A DNA stretch of 38,454 nt, taken from contig JAUPTV010000068.1 in assembly GCA_030917925.1 (NCBI GenBank), positions 1 through 38,454 of the forward strand, given 5' to 3'. The translations under genes and the position numbers were made by a program. Below are positions 23,889-33,151 of the stretch, piece by piece. The notes under the pieces are model-generated. The model ran no database searches. It saw only the letters and a list, made by a program, of their open reading frames with translations, and was not told the origin of the DNA. The number at the start of each line of letters is the position of its first letter. Position 1 is the first letter of the stretch. Origin of the DNA: Pseudomonadota bacterium (GTDB lineage Bacteria; Pseudomonadota; Gammaproteobacteria; Competibacterales; Competibacteraceae).

Positions 23889-24149
23889 TCAGGATTCGGG
23901 GTGGAGTAAGGGGTCCAGTGCGCCGCGCTGCTCCAGGGCAAAGAGATCATCGCAACCACCAATGTGCCGGTCATCGATGAAAATTTGCGGGACCGTGTTG
24001 CGACCGGTACGCTCAGCGATCTCGTTCCACAATTGCGGATTGCGCTCGACATCGCGCACCGTATAGCTGACGCCCTTGCTATCCAGCAAGGCTCGCGCCC
24101 GACGGCAGTACGGACAATACTCTGCCAGATAAATGACAATAGTGGGCAT
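23889..24149 (-). CDS. grxC: Glutaredoxin 3
   Basis: This 86-residue glutaredoxin reduces disulfides with glutathione. The dithiol active site is C12-P-Y-C15 in YLAEYCPYCRRARALL. NTVPQIFIDDRHIGGCDDL carries the cis-proline TVP motif and the glutathione-binding GGCDDL. Length and order match E. coli GrxC in the yibN-grxC-secB-gpsA cluster. It starts 15 bp after the rhodanese stop. Confidence 0.96.
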   Translation of the reverse strand: MPTIVIYLAEYCPYCRRARALLDSKGVSYTVRDVERNPQLWNEIAERTGRNTVPQIFIDDRHIGGCDDLFALEQRGALDPLLHPES

Positions 24150-24164
24150 ATCGGCGTCGCGGAC

Positions 24165-24596
24165 TCAGGTTTTCTTGCGGCTGACCGGCAAACTGGCGTC
24201 GACCCATCCGGGCAGGCCGCCGCTCAGGCTGTAGGTGTTAGCAATGTTATTTTTCTTGAGCAGGGCGCAGGCCGACTGTGAGGTAGCGCCGGTCCGGCAG
24301 TAAACGATGATCGGTTTATCTTCAGCTTTGGCCAGTTCATTAAGCCGTTCCTTCAGTGTCGCGAACGGCAAATGCCGGGCTTGCGGGATATGGCCCGCTT
24401 TATACTCGCCAGCGTCGCGGATATCGACAATCCACGCATCCTGATCATTGATCAGGCGCAGGGCCTCGGCGGCGCTGACTGTGCGAATCCCGCGCATATA
24501 GCGCAGCACCTCACTGCCGATCAGCATACCGATAATGGCGAACATCGCCACAAACAGCAGAAGGTTCTGCTGGGCAAACTCAGCGAAATCACTCAT
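24165..24596 (-). CDS. yibN: Membrane-anchored single-domain rhodanese (YibN-like)
   Basis: This 143-residue protein has one N-terminal transmembrane helix (about 11-28: LLLFVAMFAIIGMLIGSEVL) and a cytosolic rhodanese domain. The active-site loop is VYCRTGATSQSACALL, with C near residue 103. Typical flanks are WIVDIRDAGEYKAGHIPQAR and LSGGLPGWVDASLPV. It would carry persulfide sulfur at the membrane. Position and form match YibN. It also sits directly behind a DUF2892 membrane protein and an SqrR-like regulator; in E. coli YgaP a rhodanese and a DUF2892-like membrane part are fused and controlled by YgaV. Here those parts are separate neighbouring genes. Confidence 0.92.
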   Translation of the reverse strand: MSDFAEFAQQNLLLFVAMFAIIGMLIGSEVLRYMRGIRTVSAAEALRLINDQDAWIVDIRDAGEYKAGHIPQARHLPFATLKERLNELAKAEDKPIIVYCRTGATSQSACALLKKNNIANTYSLSGGLPGWVDASLPVSRKKT

Positions 24597-24599
24597 AAC

Positions 24600-24842
24600 T
24601 CAGGACTCTTGGCGGGGGGCGCAACACGCTTGACCATCGGCGCTCTTAACGCCCAGCTTCCACAGGATCAGTTCCGCCGGGCAGAACCGGGTAAAACCGC
24701 TTTGCAACAGATTGAAACCGACGAAGACGGTCAACCATAACCAATAACTGCTGTGATAAAGCGGGCTGGCTGGCGCGCCCAGTAGCAGGGAAATCAGGAC
24801 GAAGGAACCCGCCATGATTCGAATAATTCGTTCACTGTTCAT
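24600..24842 (-). CDS. DUF2892 inner-membrane protein
   Basis: This 80-residue protein (MNSERIIRIMAGSFVLISLL) has two hydrophobic hairpin helices and the block FNLLQSGFTRFCPAELILWK, with cysteine near the second helix, as in the YgaP membrane domain. A CC pair lies close to the C-terminus. The ATG at 24840-24842 follows a GAGG Shine-Dalgarno. It lies eight bases after the ArsR-type regulator and four before the rhodanese, so the three are a tight unit. YgaP-type proteins are linked to thiocyanate or sulfide handling, and this is a plausible but unproven role. Confidence 0.85.
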   Translation of the reverse strand: MNSERIIRIMAGSFVLISLLLGAPASPLYHSSYWLWLTVFVGFNLLQSGFTRFCPAELILWKLGVKSADGQACCAPRQES

Positions 24843-24850
24843 CAACAACC

Positions 24851-25183
24851 TCAATTTGCCTGGATGGATTTCGCCGGATCGGCGGATAAACCACAGAAAA
24901 TATCGCGCATCAAGCCGATCAGTCGCAACGTCCGTTCATCCTCGACCCGATAATAGACCCGAGTGGCGTCCCTGCGGCAGTTCAGAATGCCTTGATCTCG
25001 CAGGATGGCCAGATGCTGGGAAATGTTGCTCTGGGAGGTGCCCACATGGTCAACGATCTCCTGGACGCTGACTTCCCGGTCGCCCAGGGTACACAGGATC
25101 TTCAGGCGCAAGGGATGCGACATCGCTTTCAACGAACGGGAAGCCCGCTGGATATCCTCATCACGGGTTATTAACAGATCCAT
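24851..25183 (-). CDS. ArsR-family regulator with SqrR/BigR-type cysteine pair
   Basis: This 110-residue winged-helix repressor has the core LKAMSHPLRLKIL, QEIVDHVGTSQSNISQHLAI and RRDATRVYYRV. Cysteines C31 (LKILCTL) and C97 (MRDIFCG) are 66 residues apart, the spacing I recall for the persulfide-sensing pair of SqrR (C41/C107) and BigR (C42/C108); C69 is extra. It lacks the CxC metal motif of ArsR/SmtB sensors. I therefore infer sensing of sulfide or persulfide. I chose the ATG at 25181-25183, preceded by GGTGGG; a longer frame to 25234 adds nothing family-like. It leads the DUF2892-rhodanese-grxC-secB-gpsA run and probably represses at least the first two. Confidence 0.88.
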   Translation of the reverse strand: MDLLITRDEDIQRASRSLKAMSHPLRLKILCTLGDREVSVQEIVDHVGTSQSNISQHLAILRDQGILNCRRDATRVYYRVEDERTLRLIGLMRDIFCGLSADPAKSIQAN

Positions 25184-25414
25184 CGTCCCACCCGCAGCAG
25201 TTCGCTTCAGACCAGCGCACTCGTTATGCGTCATTCATGCGCCAATTTTTGGAAAATCAGGGGCATTAGCATAACGAAATATCGCAGGGTTGAGAAGCGT
25301 TGCCTGGGGGCCTGAAGCTTGATTCGGGCGGCAAGCGACTGGCGAAACCGGCAAGCCCGGCGTATGATCAGCCCGCTCAATAACCCTCATTATCCCGACA
25401 CCAGGAGGCTATAA

Positions 25415-26161
25415 ATGTACAAGCTCGTGCTGATCCGCCATGGCGAAAGTCAGTGGAATATGGAAAATCGCTTCACCGGCTGGGTCGATGTTGATTTGTC
25501 AGAAAAAGGTCGTGAAGAAGCCAAAAAAGCCGGCCAGACCTTGAAGAAAGAAGGTTATGTCTTTGACGTCGCTTATACCTCGGTGCTCAAGCGGGCGATT
25601 CATACCTTGTGGACCGTGCTGGACGAGCTGGATATGGCATGGATTCCGGTGCATCGGAGCTGGCGGTTGAATGAACGCCATTATGGCGCACTGGCCGGTC
25701 TGAACAAGTCGGAAACGGCGGCCAAGCACGGCGAGGATCAGGTCAAGATCTGGCGGCGCAGCTTTGATGTTCCGCCACCGGCGCTGGAAGCGAGCGATGA
25801 ACGGCATCCGGCACATGATCCCCGCTACGCTGACCTTGATCCTCGGGTGTTGCCCGCGACGGAAAGCCTCAAGACCACCATCGACCGGGTGCTGCCCTAT
25901 TGGCATGACGTGCTGGTGCCAACCATCCGCTCCGGCAAACGGGTGGTCATTGCCGCCCATGGCAACAGTCTGCGGGCGCTGATCAAATATCTGGATGACA
26001 TGTCTGATGAGGCGATCATCGAGCGCAACGTCCCGACAGCAGTGCCGCTGGTCTATGAACTCGATGCCAACCTGCGGCCCATCAAGAGCTACTACCTCGC
26101 GGATCCCGAGGAACTTAAGAAGTTGATGGATGCCGTCGCCAATCAGGGCAAGGCCAAGTAA
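25415..26161 (+). CDS. gpmA: 2,3-Bisphosphoglycerate-dependent phosphoglycerate mutase
   Basis: This glycolytic enzyme interconverts 3- and 2-phosphoglycerate, 248 residues. The phosphohistidine motif is [10 protein letters not shown] (H9). The family blocks [20 protein letters not shown] and [20 protein letters not shown] follow, the latter with the second catalytic histidine. A strong AGGAGG Shine-Dalgarno lies six to seven bases before the ATG. The gene stands alone. Downstream at about 26175-26201 a CCGGGG/CCCCGG hairpin without a T tract may stop transcription. In many gammaproteobacteria a phosphoglycerate mutase gene precedes envC and ctpA; here ctpA follows without envC. Confidence 0.96.
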   Translation: MYKLVLIRHGESQWNMENRFTGWVDVDLSEKGREEAKKAGQTLKKEGYVFDVAYTSVLKRAIHTLWTVLDELDMAWIPVHRSWRLNERHYGALAGLNKSETAAKHGEDQVKIWRRSFDVPPPALEASDERHPAHDPRYADLDPRVLPATESLKTTIDRVLPYWHDVLVPTIRSGKRVVIAAHGNSLRALIKYLDDMSDEAIIERNVPTAVPLVYELDANLRPIKSYYLADPEELKKLMDAVANQGKAK

Positions 26162-26347
26162 ACACTTTAAATGGCCGGGGTGGCCGGTCGGTCGCCCCGG
26201 TGAACGTCTGGTCTCCCCCGCCCCCTTATAAAAATTCCCGCCCGGTTGTGCAATTTCCCAGTACTGTTGATGGTCTTAAGCCAGTACCTTCCAGTGATCC
26301 ACTATTCTGCTGATCTCTTATCCAATCAAGGTTTTCGGAGCGAAACT

Positions 26348-27709
26348 ATGAGTGTTGTAACCCGACCGGGTCTGGCGCTGGCGTTGAGCTTGCTGGCGGG
26401 CGTTTCGCTGACGGCCCTGGCTGATCAGGAACCGCCGAAAAATCCACTGCCACTGGATGAACTGCGCACGTTCACCGGCGTACTCGATGCGGTTAAACAG
26501 GATTACGTCGAACCGATCAAGGAAAAGGATCTGCTGGAAAATGCCATTCGCGGCATGTTAAGTAACCTGGACCCCCACTCGGCCTATCTGGATGCCGAGG
26601 CGTTCCAGGATTTGCAAATTGGCACTTCTGGCGAATTCGGCGGCCTGGGTATCGAGGTCGGTCAGGAAAACGGCTTTATCAAGGTGATTGCGCCGATTGA
26701 TGACACCCCCGCCCAACGGGCGGGCGTTCGCGCTGGCGATTTGATCATCCGGCTGGATGATGCATCGGTCAAAGGCATGGCGCTGTCCGACGCTATTGCC
26801 CGGATGCGCGGCAAGGCGAATACCGCCATCACTCTGACCATCCTGCGGGAAGGCGCGAAGAAGCCCCTCAAGATCAAACTGGTCCGCGAAGTGATTCAAG
26901 TGAAAAGCGTCAAGGATCGCCTGCTGGAACCGGGTTTCGGCTACCTGCGCATCACCCAGTTCCAGGCCAGGACCGCGCCAAATCTCGAAGAGGGCTTACA
27001 GGCGCTCGAAAAGCAGAATCAGGGACCGCTCAAGGGGCTGATTCTGGACTTGCGCAATAATCCAGGCGGGGTGTTGAACGGCGCGGTCGATGTCGCCGAT
27101 GAATTCCTTGAAGAAGGCACCATCGTGCAAACCAAGGGCCGGGACGCCAGTTCGGAACAGACGTTCAAAGCCACTGCCGGCGACTTGCTCAACAAAGCGC
27201 CGATGATCGTCATGGTCAATGGCGGATCGGCCTCGGCTTCGGAAATCGTCGCCGGGGCGTTGCAGGATCACCGCCGGGCGCTGGTGCTGGGCGAACGTAC
27301 CTTTGGCAAGGGTTCGGTGCAGACCATTCTGCCGCTGGGCAATGGCGCGGCGGTCAAGCTGACCACCGCCCGCTACTACACGCCGAATGGTCGCTCCATC
27401 CAGGCCGAGGGCATCAAGCCGGATATCGAACTTAAATCACTCAAGGTTGCTACGGATGACGGCGCTGGCGATGGTCTGGTCAAAGAGTCGGATCTGAACG
27501 GCCATTTACGCAATGATGGCGGCAATGGAACCGGTCCGGCACCAACTGACGCGGTGCCGACGCCGAACACTCCTGTTGCCGACAATGATCTGGCGCAAAG
27601 AGATTATCAGTTGTATGAAGCGCTGAATATGCTCAAGGGCATGACGTTGCTGCACAGTCGCAACGAACCGGCCTCCTCGCCTCCGGCGGCACCGGGCGGC
27701 AAAGGTTAG
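26348..27709 (+). CDS. ctpA: S41-family carboxy-terminal processing protease
   Basis: This is a periplasmic serine protease with a Ser-Lys dyad, 453 residues. The signal peptide is MSVVTRPGLALALSLLAGVS with likely cleavage after ALA. A PDZ domain spans about residues 95-180 (GGLGIEVGQENGFIKVIAPI). The S41 domain follows: LDLRNNPGGVLNGAVDVADE, then the serine in NGGSASASEIVAGAL and the lysine in GERTFGKGSVQTI. The C-terminal 100 residues are low-complexity (GDGAGDGLVK, PAPTDAVPTPNTP). I chose the ATG at 26348, which begins the signal peptide and follows CGGAGCG; a frame from 26246 has no such support. It probably trims periplasmic or envelope proteins. Confidence 0.94.
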   Translation: MSVVTRPGLALALSLLAGVSLTALADQEPPKNPLPLDELRTFTGVLDAVKQDYVEPIKEKDLLENAIRGMLSNLDPHSAYLDAEAFQDLQIGTSGEFGGLGIEVGQENGFIKVIAPIDDTPAQRAGVRAGDLIIRLDDASVKGMALSDAIARMRGKANTAITLTILREGAKKPLKIKLVREVIQVKSVKDRLLEPGFGYLRITQFQARTAPNLEEGLQALEKQNQGPLKGLILDLRNNPGGVLNGAVDVADEFLEEGTIVQTKGRDASSEQTFKATAGDLLNKAPMIVMVNGGSASASEIVAGALQDHRRALVLGERTFGKGSVQTILPLGNGAAVKLTTARYYTPNGRSIQAEGIKPDIELKSLKVATDDGAGDGLVKESDLNGHLRNDGGNGTGPAPTDAVPTPNTPVADNDLAQRDYQLYEALNMLKGMTLLHSRNEPASSPPAAPGGKG

Positions 27710-27739
27710 AGCATTCCCATCATCTCAAGGAGCAATCCC

Positions 27740-28285
27740 ATGGCTACGGTACTCGTTCCCCTCGCCCAGGGCTGTGAAGAACTGGAAGCGGTCACGATTA
27801 TTGATTTACTGCGCCGGGCCAACGTGACGGTCACGGTGGCTGGACTGGAGGCCGGTCCGGTCACCGCTTCCCGTGGCGTAGTGCTCATGCCGGACACCAC
27901 GCTGGAGCAAGTGCTGGATCAGGATTTTGATCTGGTGGTATTGCCCGGCGGACTGGCCGGTATGCAACGGCTGGAGGCAGATCAGCGCATTGCGGCGCTA
28001 CTGCGGCGGATGACTGAACAAGGCCGTTATGTTGCAGCTATCTGCGCTGCGCCGAAGGTGCTGGTCAGCGCCGGGCTGGTCAAGGGCCGGGAGATTTCCG
28101 CCTATCCGGGTGTGCTGAATGAACAATCCGAGGTCCGGTTGAGCAGCGCTGCCGTGGTGCGCGATGGAACATTCATTACTTCACGCGGCCCCGGCACGGC
28201 CATGGATTTCTCACTCACGCTGATTGAGATACTCTGCGGACGCGAAACCCGCGATACCGTGGAAGCCGCGCTACAACGGCCGTAA
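27740..28285 (+). CDS. yajL: DJ-1/PfpI family protein, YajL-like
   Basis: This 181-residue protein belongs to the DJ-1/ThiJ family and aligns along its length with E. coli YajL. The nucleophilic-elbow cysteine is C102 in VAAICAAPKVL, and an acidic partner lies in GCEELEAVTI (13-14). SRGPGTAMDFSLTLIEIL is the family C-terminus. YajL/DJ-1 proteins protect against oxidative or carbonyl damage; reported deglycase activity is disputed. A CAAGGAG Shine-Dalgarno precedes the start. It lies 30 bp after ctpA and ends at a dispersed repeat facing ubiB. Confidence 0.9.
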   Translation: MATVLVPLAQGCEELEAVTIIDLLRRANVTVTVAGLEAGPVTASRGVVLMPDTTLEQVLDQDFDLVVLPGGLAGMQRLEADQRIAALLRRMTEQGRYVAAICAAPKVLVSAGLVKGREISAYPGVLNEQSEVRLSSAAVVRDGTFITSRGPGTAMDFSLTLIEILCGRETRDTVEAALQRP

Positions 28286-28293
28286 CCGCTGAC

Positions 28294-28330
28294 TCCCCTC
28301 GCCCGGTGGGAGAGGGGTGGGGGGTGAGGG
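28294..28330. repeat. Dispersed intergenic repeat, second copy
   Basis: TCCCCTCGCCCGGTGGGAGA with GGGGTGGGGGGTGAGGG matches the form of the repeat at 4882-4916. It fills the gap between the convergent genes yajL and ubiB and could act as a bidirectional transcript end, though there is no T tract. Confidence 0.55.
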
Positions 28331-28336
28331 CACCTG

Positions 28337-30025
28337 TTAAAACTCCCTCGGCCAGGCGCTAATCAGCAAACCGACACCAATTCCGCCCAACAGCCAGCTC
28401 CGTAGCGGCGCATGGCGCAGGTCGATGCCGTGCTGGGCGTCAAACCCGAGGATGACTGCGGCGCTAACTATGAACGCCGCGCCTACCGCCCCATGGAAAC
28501 TGCGCCGGTTGGCCCGTTGCACATCCCGCCGCAGTTGGTCCAGCTCCTGCTTTTGCAATCGCACGGTCAAATCGCCGGTATGCGCCTGCTTGAGCACTCC
28601 ATAGATCAAATTCGGCAAATCCGGCGTCTGATCCGCCCAGCGCGGGAAATAGTATTTAATACGGTTCAGCACGGCGCGTGGCCCAACCCGATCCCGCATC
28701 CAGCCTTCCAGAAAGGGCTTGGCGGTCTTCCATAAATCCAGATCAGGATCGAGCTGCCGCCCCAGTCCTTCAATATTCAACAAGGTCTTTTGCAACAGCA
28801 CCAACTGCGGCTGCACTTCCATGTTGAAACGGCGGGCCGTCTGAAACAGCGCCAGCAGGAAGCCGCCGAAGGAAATTTCTTTGAGCGGCCGGTCAAAAAT
28901 CGGCTCCGACACCGTGCGAATCGCGGATTCAAATTCATCGACGCGGGTTTCCGAGGGTACCCAGCCCGATTCAATATGCAGTTCCGCCACCCGCCGATAA
29001 TCGCGGTGAAAAAACGCCAGGAAATTCTCGGCCAGATAATGCTGATCGGTGGGACTCAGCGTGCCAATAATCCCGAAATCGACGGCGATATAACGAGGAT
29101 CGTCGGGATTTTCGGCATTGACAAAAATGTTGCCGGGATGCATGTCAGCGTGAAAAAAGCTGTCGCGGAACACTTGGGTGAAAAACACAATCACGCCCCG
29201 CTCCGACAGTTTCTGCATATTCACTCCGCGCCGCCGCAATTGCGCAATGTCGCCGACCGGAATGCCGTAAATCCGCTCCATGACCAGCACGTTGCGGCGG
29301 GTCTCCGGCCAGAACACTTCAGGAACGTACAGAATCGGCGAGTCCTGAAAATTATGCCGCAGTTGACTGGCGTTAGCCGCCTCGCGCACCAGATCCAGTT
29401 CATCAAAGATGGTCTTTTCATATTCCCTGACGACTTCCAGGGGACGCAACCGGCGACCTTCCTTCCAATAGTGTTGAGCGAGGCTGGCAATAATGTACAG
29501 CAGTTCTATATCGCGGCGAATGACCTTCTCAATCGCCGGACGCAAGACTTTGACCACGACTTCCCGGCCATTCAACAGCCGGGCGGTATGTACTTGAGCA
29601 ATAGAGGCTGAAGCCAGCGGCTCCGGGCTGAATTCGGTAAACAACGTCTCCAGCGGCTGACCGTAAGCCTTTTCAACAATCGCCCGCGCTTGCTGACCCG
29701 GAAAAGACGGCACCCGGTCCTGCAATTTGGCCAGTTCCAGCGCAATGTCATCCGGCAACAGGTCGCGGCGCGTGGAAAGCATCTGGCCGAATTTGACGAA
29801 GATTGGCCCCAGATCTTCCAGCGTCAGCCGAATGCGCTCGCCTCGCGACAGCTTCAATTCCTCGCGCCGCACCCAGTTCCAGGGCAGCAAATGGCGCAGG
29901 AACGCCACCGGTCGGAACAGATGCGTCGCCAGCACAATCTCGTCCAGACCGTGCCGCACCAAGACCCGATTGATATGCAACAACCGCAGGAACTGGGCCG
30001 GACCAGGGATACCGCCAATACGCAT
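28337..30025 (-). CDS. ubiB: Ubiquinone biosynthesis kinase-like protein UbiB
   Basis: This atypical protein-kinase-like ATPase (ABC1/ADCK family) is needed for ubiquinone synthesis, 562 residues. Family marks are KFGQMLSTRRDLLP (KxGQ motif), the alanine-rich loop in SASIAQVHTARLLNG, VVKVLRP, DMHPGNIFV and VDFGIIGTLS. The last 60 residues hold two hydrophobic helices (GAVGAAFIVSAAVILGF and LLGGIGVGLLISAW), the usual membrane anchor. I chose the ATG at 30023-30025 (MRIGGIPGPAQFLRLLHINR); a longer frame would overlap ubiJ by 80 bases with no family support. It is the third gene of ubiE-ubiJ-ubiB, 10 bp after ubiJ. Confidence 0.95.
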   Translation of the reverse strand: MRIGGIPGPAQFLRLLHINRVLVRHGLDEIVLATHLFRPVAFLRHLLPWNWVRREELKLSRGERIRLTLEDLGPIFVKFGQMLSTRRDLLPDDIALELAKLQDRVPSFPGQQARAIVEKAYGQPLETLFTEFSPEPLASASIAQVHTARLLNGREVVVKVLRPAIEKVIRRDIELLYIIASLAQHYWKEGRRLRPLEVVREYEKTIFDELDLVREAANASQLRHNFQDSPILYVPEVFWPETRRNVLVMERIYGIPVGDIAQLRRRGVNMQKLSERGVIVFFTQVFRDSFFHADMHPGNIFVNAENPDDPRYIAVDFGIIGTLSPTDQHYLAENFLAFFHRDYRRVAELHIESGWVPSETRVDEFESAIRTVSEPIFDRPLKEISFGGFLLALFQTARRFNMEVQPQLVLLQKTLLNIEGLGRQLDPDLDLWKTAKPFLEGWMRDRVGPRAVLNRIKYYFPRWADQTPDLPNLIYGVLKQAHTGDLTVRLQKQELDQLRRDVQRANRRSFHGAVGAAFIVSAAVILGFDAQHGIDLRHAPLRSWLLGGIGVGLLISAWPREF

Positions 30026-30035
30026 GGTGGAGAGG

Positions 30036-30647
30036 CTACCAGGTTGGATCGTGGTCGCCGGCCAGTTGCCGACGCAGGCGATCAAGGCGGGCTTCCAACC
30101 GGTCGACGTCTTCACGCAACGTATCGACGGCGCTTAAAAAGGACTCCACGGACGGACGCGCCGGCAAGATATGCAGTTCCTGTTGCAAATACTCGCCGCC
30201 ATCCTGCAGGAGCGTGGTTGAAGTGCGCTGACCCCAGTGGCGGAATTCGCGCCAGAACTGGCCGAGTTGATGCGCGGCAGGGTCGCCGACCATCCGGGAA
30301 AGGTGTTCTTCCCAATCAATGTCCAATCGGGCCAGGAGGGTCTGAAACCGGCGTCCAGTCGCGGCGTCGCCTTGCACGGTGAGGTTGGCCGGTTGACCAC
30401 GCCATTGCTGAATCAGCGCCAGCGGCGTCCCGCGAATACGCACGGTTGGCTCACTGTCATAACCATCCATGACCCGGATGCCTTGCGCGTTCGGAAACAG
30501 ATAGAGCGTCACCCCCAAGCCTTCCGGTTCAATCGCGATCACCGCCCCCGACAATTCCGCTAACTGCGGCACTATCTCCGGATCGAGCGCCAAATAAGCA
30601 TTGAGCGCGGTTTCCAGACCGGCAGCGAGCGCAGCGGGTATGAGCAT
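30036..30647 (-). CDS. ubiJ: Ubiquinone biosynthesis accessory factor UbiJ (SCP2 domain)
   Basis: This 203-residue protein has an N-terminal SCP2-type lipid-binding domain (about 5-110; GVTLYLFPNAQGIRVMDGYD) and a C-terminal coiled coil (VDTLREDVDRLEARLDRLRR). UbiJ belongs to the soluble Ubi complex that handles polyprenylated intermediates. Its position between ubiE and ubiB is the standard gammaproteobacterial order. The first base of its ATG codon region overlaps the last base of ubiE (position 30647), indicating translational coupling. Confidence 0.93.
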   Translation of the reverse strand: MLIPAALAAGLETALNAYLALDPEIVPQLAELSGAVIAIEPEGLGVTLYLFPNAQGIRVMDGYDSEPTVRIRGTPLALIQQWRGQPANLTVQGDAATGRRFQTLLARLDIDWEEHLSRMVGDPAAHQLGQFWREFRHWGQRTSTTLLQDGGEYLQQELHILPARPSVESFLSAVDTLREDVDRLEARLDRLRRQLAGDHDPTW

Positions 30648-31396
30648 CAGAATTTATAGCCGCGATGAACCGCCACAATGCCGCCGCTCAGATTGAAATA
30701 CTGGCAGCGTTCAAAACCGGCAGCTTCCATCATCTGCAACAGCGTCTCCTGATCAGGGTGCATCCGGATCGACTCGGCCAGATAGCGATAACTGGCGGCG
30801 TCGTTGGCGACCAGTTGACCCAGCGCCGGCAAGATCGCGAATGAATACAGGTCATAAGCCGGTTTCAGCCCCGGCGCGACGGGATGGGAAAATTCCAGAA
30901 TAATAACCCGGCCCCCCGGCTTGAGGGCGCGATACATGGCGGCCAGCGCCCGTTCCTTGCGGGTCACGTTGCGCAGGCCAAAGCCGATGGTGATGCAATG
31001 GAATGTGTTGTCGGGAAACGGCAATTGTTCCGCATCAGCCTGCACATAGCGGACAGTGCCGATAACGCCGTCATCGACCAGTCGCCTGCGCCCCTCGCCC
31101 AGCATATTGGCGTTGATGTCGGACAGCACGACCCCACCCTTCGGCCCAACCAGCGGCAACATCCGGCTGGTCAAATCGCCGGTGCCGCCCGCCAAGTCCA
31201 GCGCCTGATCGCCGGGACGCAACCCGGTCAAGCTGATCGCGAAGCGCTTCCACAACCGGTGAACGCCCAGCGACATCAGGTCATTCATCACGTCGTATTT
31301 ATCAGCGACGGAATCAAAGACGCCGGCCACCTTGCGGACTTTCTCGCTGGCGGGGACCGTCTGATAGCCGAAATGGGTGGTCTCGGAATTTTCCAT
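30647..31396 (-). CDS. ubiE: Ubiquinone/menaquinone C-methyltransferase UbiE
   Basis: This AdoMet-dependent enzyme C-methylates demethylmenaquinol or the ubiquinone precursor, 249 residues. Motif I is [16 protein letters not shown]. Other family marks are [55 protein letters not shown] and [16 protein letters not shown]. It starts the ubiEJB run and lies six bases after the DUF971 gene, which in turn overlaps hslU. The whole hslV-to-ubiB stretch could thus be one long operon. Confidence 0.96.
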   Translation of the reverse strand: MENSETTHFGYQTVPASEKVRKVAGVFDSVADKYDVMNDLMSLGVHRLWKRFAISLTGLRPGDQALDLAGGTGDLTSRMLPLVGPKGGVVLSDINANMLGEGRRRLVDDGVIGTVRYVQADAEQLPFPDNTFHCITIGFGLRNVTRKERALAAMYRALKPGGRVIILEFSHPVAPGLKPAYDLYSFAILPALGQLVANDAASYRYLAESIRMHPDQETLLQMMEAAGFERCQYFNLSGGIVAVHRGYKF

Positions 31397-31402
31397 AGCG
31401 GC

Positions 31403-31759
31403 TCAGACCTGACGCTGGTAACCGGCCTCGGCCAGTCGGCGCTGATAATCCTGCCAGTTCTGTGCCTGGTTCACGCCCAGTTCGTGCAGAATATTCCAGG
31501 AATACAAGCCGGTAGCGTGGCCATCATCGAACACCAGCTTGACGGCGTAATGACCGACGGGTTCAATCGCGGTGATATTCACCTGCTCTTTGCCGGTCAC
31601 CAGCGTCGCGGTTCCCGGTCCATGCCCGCGTACTTCGGCGGACGGGGAGAACACCCGCAGATATTCACAGGGCAACTGGAAATGCGCACCATCTTCAAAG
31701 GCGACTTCCAGAACCCGCGAGGTTTGATGCAGCTTGATTTCAGTAGGACGGATGCTCAT
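31403..31759 (-). CDS. DUF971 domain protein
   Basis: This 118-residue protein is a stand-alone DUF971 (GBBH-like N-terminal) domain: the start [20 protein letters not shown], then [20 protein letters not shown] and the C-terminal [11 protein letters not shown]. The same domain is the N-terminus of gamma-butyrobetaine hydroxylase and occurs near Fe-S proteins, but no firm function is known. Its start overlaps the hslU stop by four bases and it precedes ubiE by six. The hslU-DUF971-ubiE order is common in gammaproteobacteria. Confidence 0.9.
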   Translation of the reverse strand: MSIRPTEIKLHQTSRVLEVAFEDGAHFQLPCEYLRVFSPSAEVRGHGPGTATLVTGKEQVNITAIEPVGHYAVKLVFDDGHATGLYSWNILHELGVNQAQNWQDYQRRLAEAGYQRQV

Positions 31760-33090
31760 AGAATATACCGGGTCAGGTCTTCATCCTTGATGAGTTCGCC
31801 TAAATGGGTATCCACATAAGCGCCATCGACCGCCAGTTTCTCCCCGGCGCGATCCGGCGCTTCGAAAGACATCGTTTCCAGCAACCGCTCCATGACGGTA
31901 TGCAAACGGCGGGCGCCAATGTTCTCAGTGCGCTCATTCACCTGATAGGCCACCTCAGCCACACGCCGCACCCCATCACTGGTAAATGTCAGTTGCACCT
32001 CCTCGGTCCGCAACAGAGCGACATACTGCTCGGTCAATGAAGCGTCCGGTTCGGTCAGAATCCGCACGAAATCTTCCGTACTCAGCGCATTCAGCTCGAC
32101 CCGGATCGGCAACCGGCCCTGCAATTCGGGAATCAGGTCCGAGGGTTTGGCCAGATGGAACGCTCCGGAAGCGATGAACAAAATATGGTCGGTGCGCACC
32201 ATGCCGTATTTCGTGGACACGGTGCAGCCTTCGACCAGCGGCAACAAATCGCGTTGCACCCCTTCGCGGGACACATCCGGGCCGCCGTACTCACCGCGCT
32301 TGGCCACCTTGTCGATTTCGTCGATAAACACAATGCCGTTCTGTTCCACCGCCTCCAGCGCCTGCAGTTTGAGTTCCTCTTCATTGATCATCTTGGAGGC
32401 TTCTTCTTCCTGCAACAGCTTCAGGGCATCCTTGACCTTGAGCTTGCGGGTGCGGGTGCGGCCATTATTGAGATTCTGGAACAGGCTCTGCAACTGGCTG
32501 GTCATTTCCTCCATACCCGGCGGGGCCATGATCTCCACGCCAACCGACCGTGCAGAAATTTCAATCTCGATTTCCCGATCATCCAGATCGCCTTTCAACA
32601 GGCGCTCGCGCATCTTCTGCCGGGTGCTGGAATGATCCGGCGGCGTGGGTTCATTCGCGAAACCGACATTGCGCGGGCGCGGTAACAGCGTATCCAGAAT
32701 CCGCTCCTGGGCGGCCTCCTCAGCACGGTTGCGCACCTTGTCCATTTCGGTTTCGCGCACCATCTTGACGGCGCTATCCATCAGATCGCGGATAATGGAT
32801 TCCACATCGCGACCGACATAGCCCACTTCGGTGAATTTGGTGGCCTCGACCTTGATGAAGGGCGCATTCGCCAGCTTGGCCAACCGCCGGGCGATTTCGG
32901 TCTTGCCCACCCCGGTCGGCCCAATCATCAGAATATTCTTGGGCGTGATTTCGTTGCGCAGATCCGGATCGACGCGCATCCGCCGCCAGCGATTGCGTAG
33001 CGCGATGGCCACCGCACGCTTGGCAGCGTCCTGGCCGATGATGTGTTTATCCAGTTCCTGGGCGATTTCTCGAGGAGTCATCTCTGACAT
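31756..33090 (-). CDS. hslU: ATP-dependent unfoldase HslU
   Basis: This AAA+ hexameric unfoldase feeds substrates to HslV, 444 residues. Walker A is GPTGVGKTE (57-65, K63), and Walker B is [10 protein letters not shown]. The intermediate I-domain runs about residues 110-245. The pore loop is GYVGRD, and sensor/arginine parts include [20 protein letters not shown]. The C-terminal tail LTRYIL is the peptide that docks into HslV and activates it. It lies 61 bp after hslV and is probably transcribed from the heat-shock-type promoter in front of hslV. Confidence 0.97.
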   Translation of the reverse strand: MSEMTPREIAQELDKHIIGQDAAKRAVAIALRNRWRRMRVDPDLRNEITPKNILMIGPTGVGKTEIARRLAKLANAPFIKVEATKFTEVGYVGRDVESIIRDLMDSAVKMVRETEMDKVRNRAEEAAQERILDTLLPRPRNVGFANEPTPPDHSSTRQKMRERLLKGDLDDREIEIEISARSVGVEIMAPPGMEEMTSQLQSLFQNLNNGRTRTRKLKVKDALKLLQEEEASKMINEEELKLQALEAVEQNGIVFIDEIDKVAKRGEYGGPDVSREGVQRDLLPLVEGCTVSTKYGMVRTDHILFIASGAFHLAKPSDLIPELQGRLPIRVELNALSTEDFVRILTEPDASLTEQYVALLRTEEVQLTFTSDGVRRVAEVAYQVNERTENIGARRLHTVMERLLETMSFEAPDRAGEKLAVDGAYVDTHLGELIKDEDLTRYIL

Positions 33091-33151
33091 GCGCGGCTAC
33101 CATCCACGGGTGAAACAACGGAATACGGACGCGCCAGTGGCCAATATCGGC

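Noticed and set aside
22597-24066. 489-codon plus-strand open frame
   Set aside because: It runs antisense across gpsA, secB and grxC, is rich in R/Q/H as expected for a GC-rich shadow, and shows no family motif.
26175-26201. Rho-independent terminator after gpmA
   Set aside because: The CCGGGG/CCCCGG stem is good, but no T tract follows, so I mention it only under gpmA.
28790-29611. 273-codon plus-strand open frame
   Set aside because: Antisense shadow of ubiB with no domain of its own.
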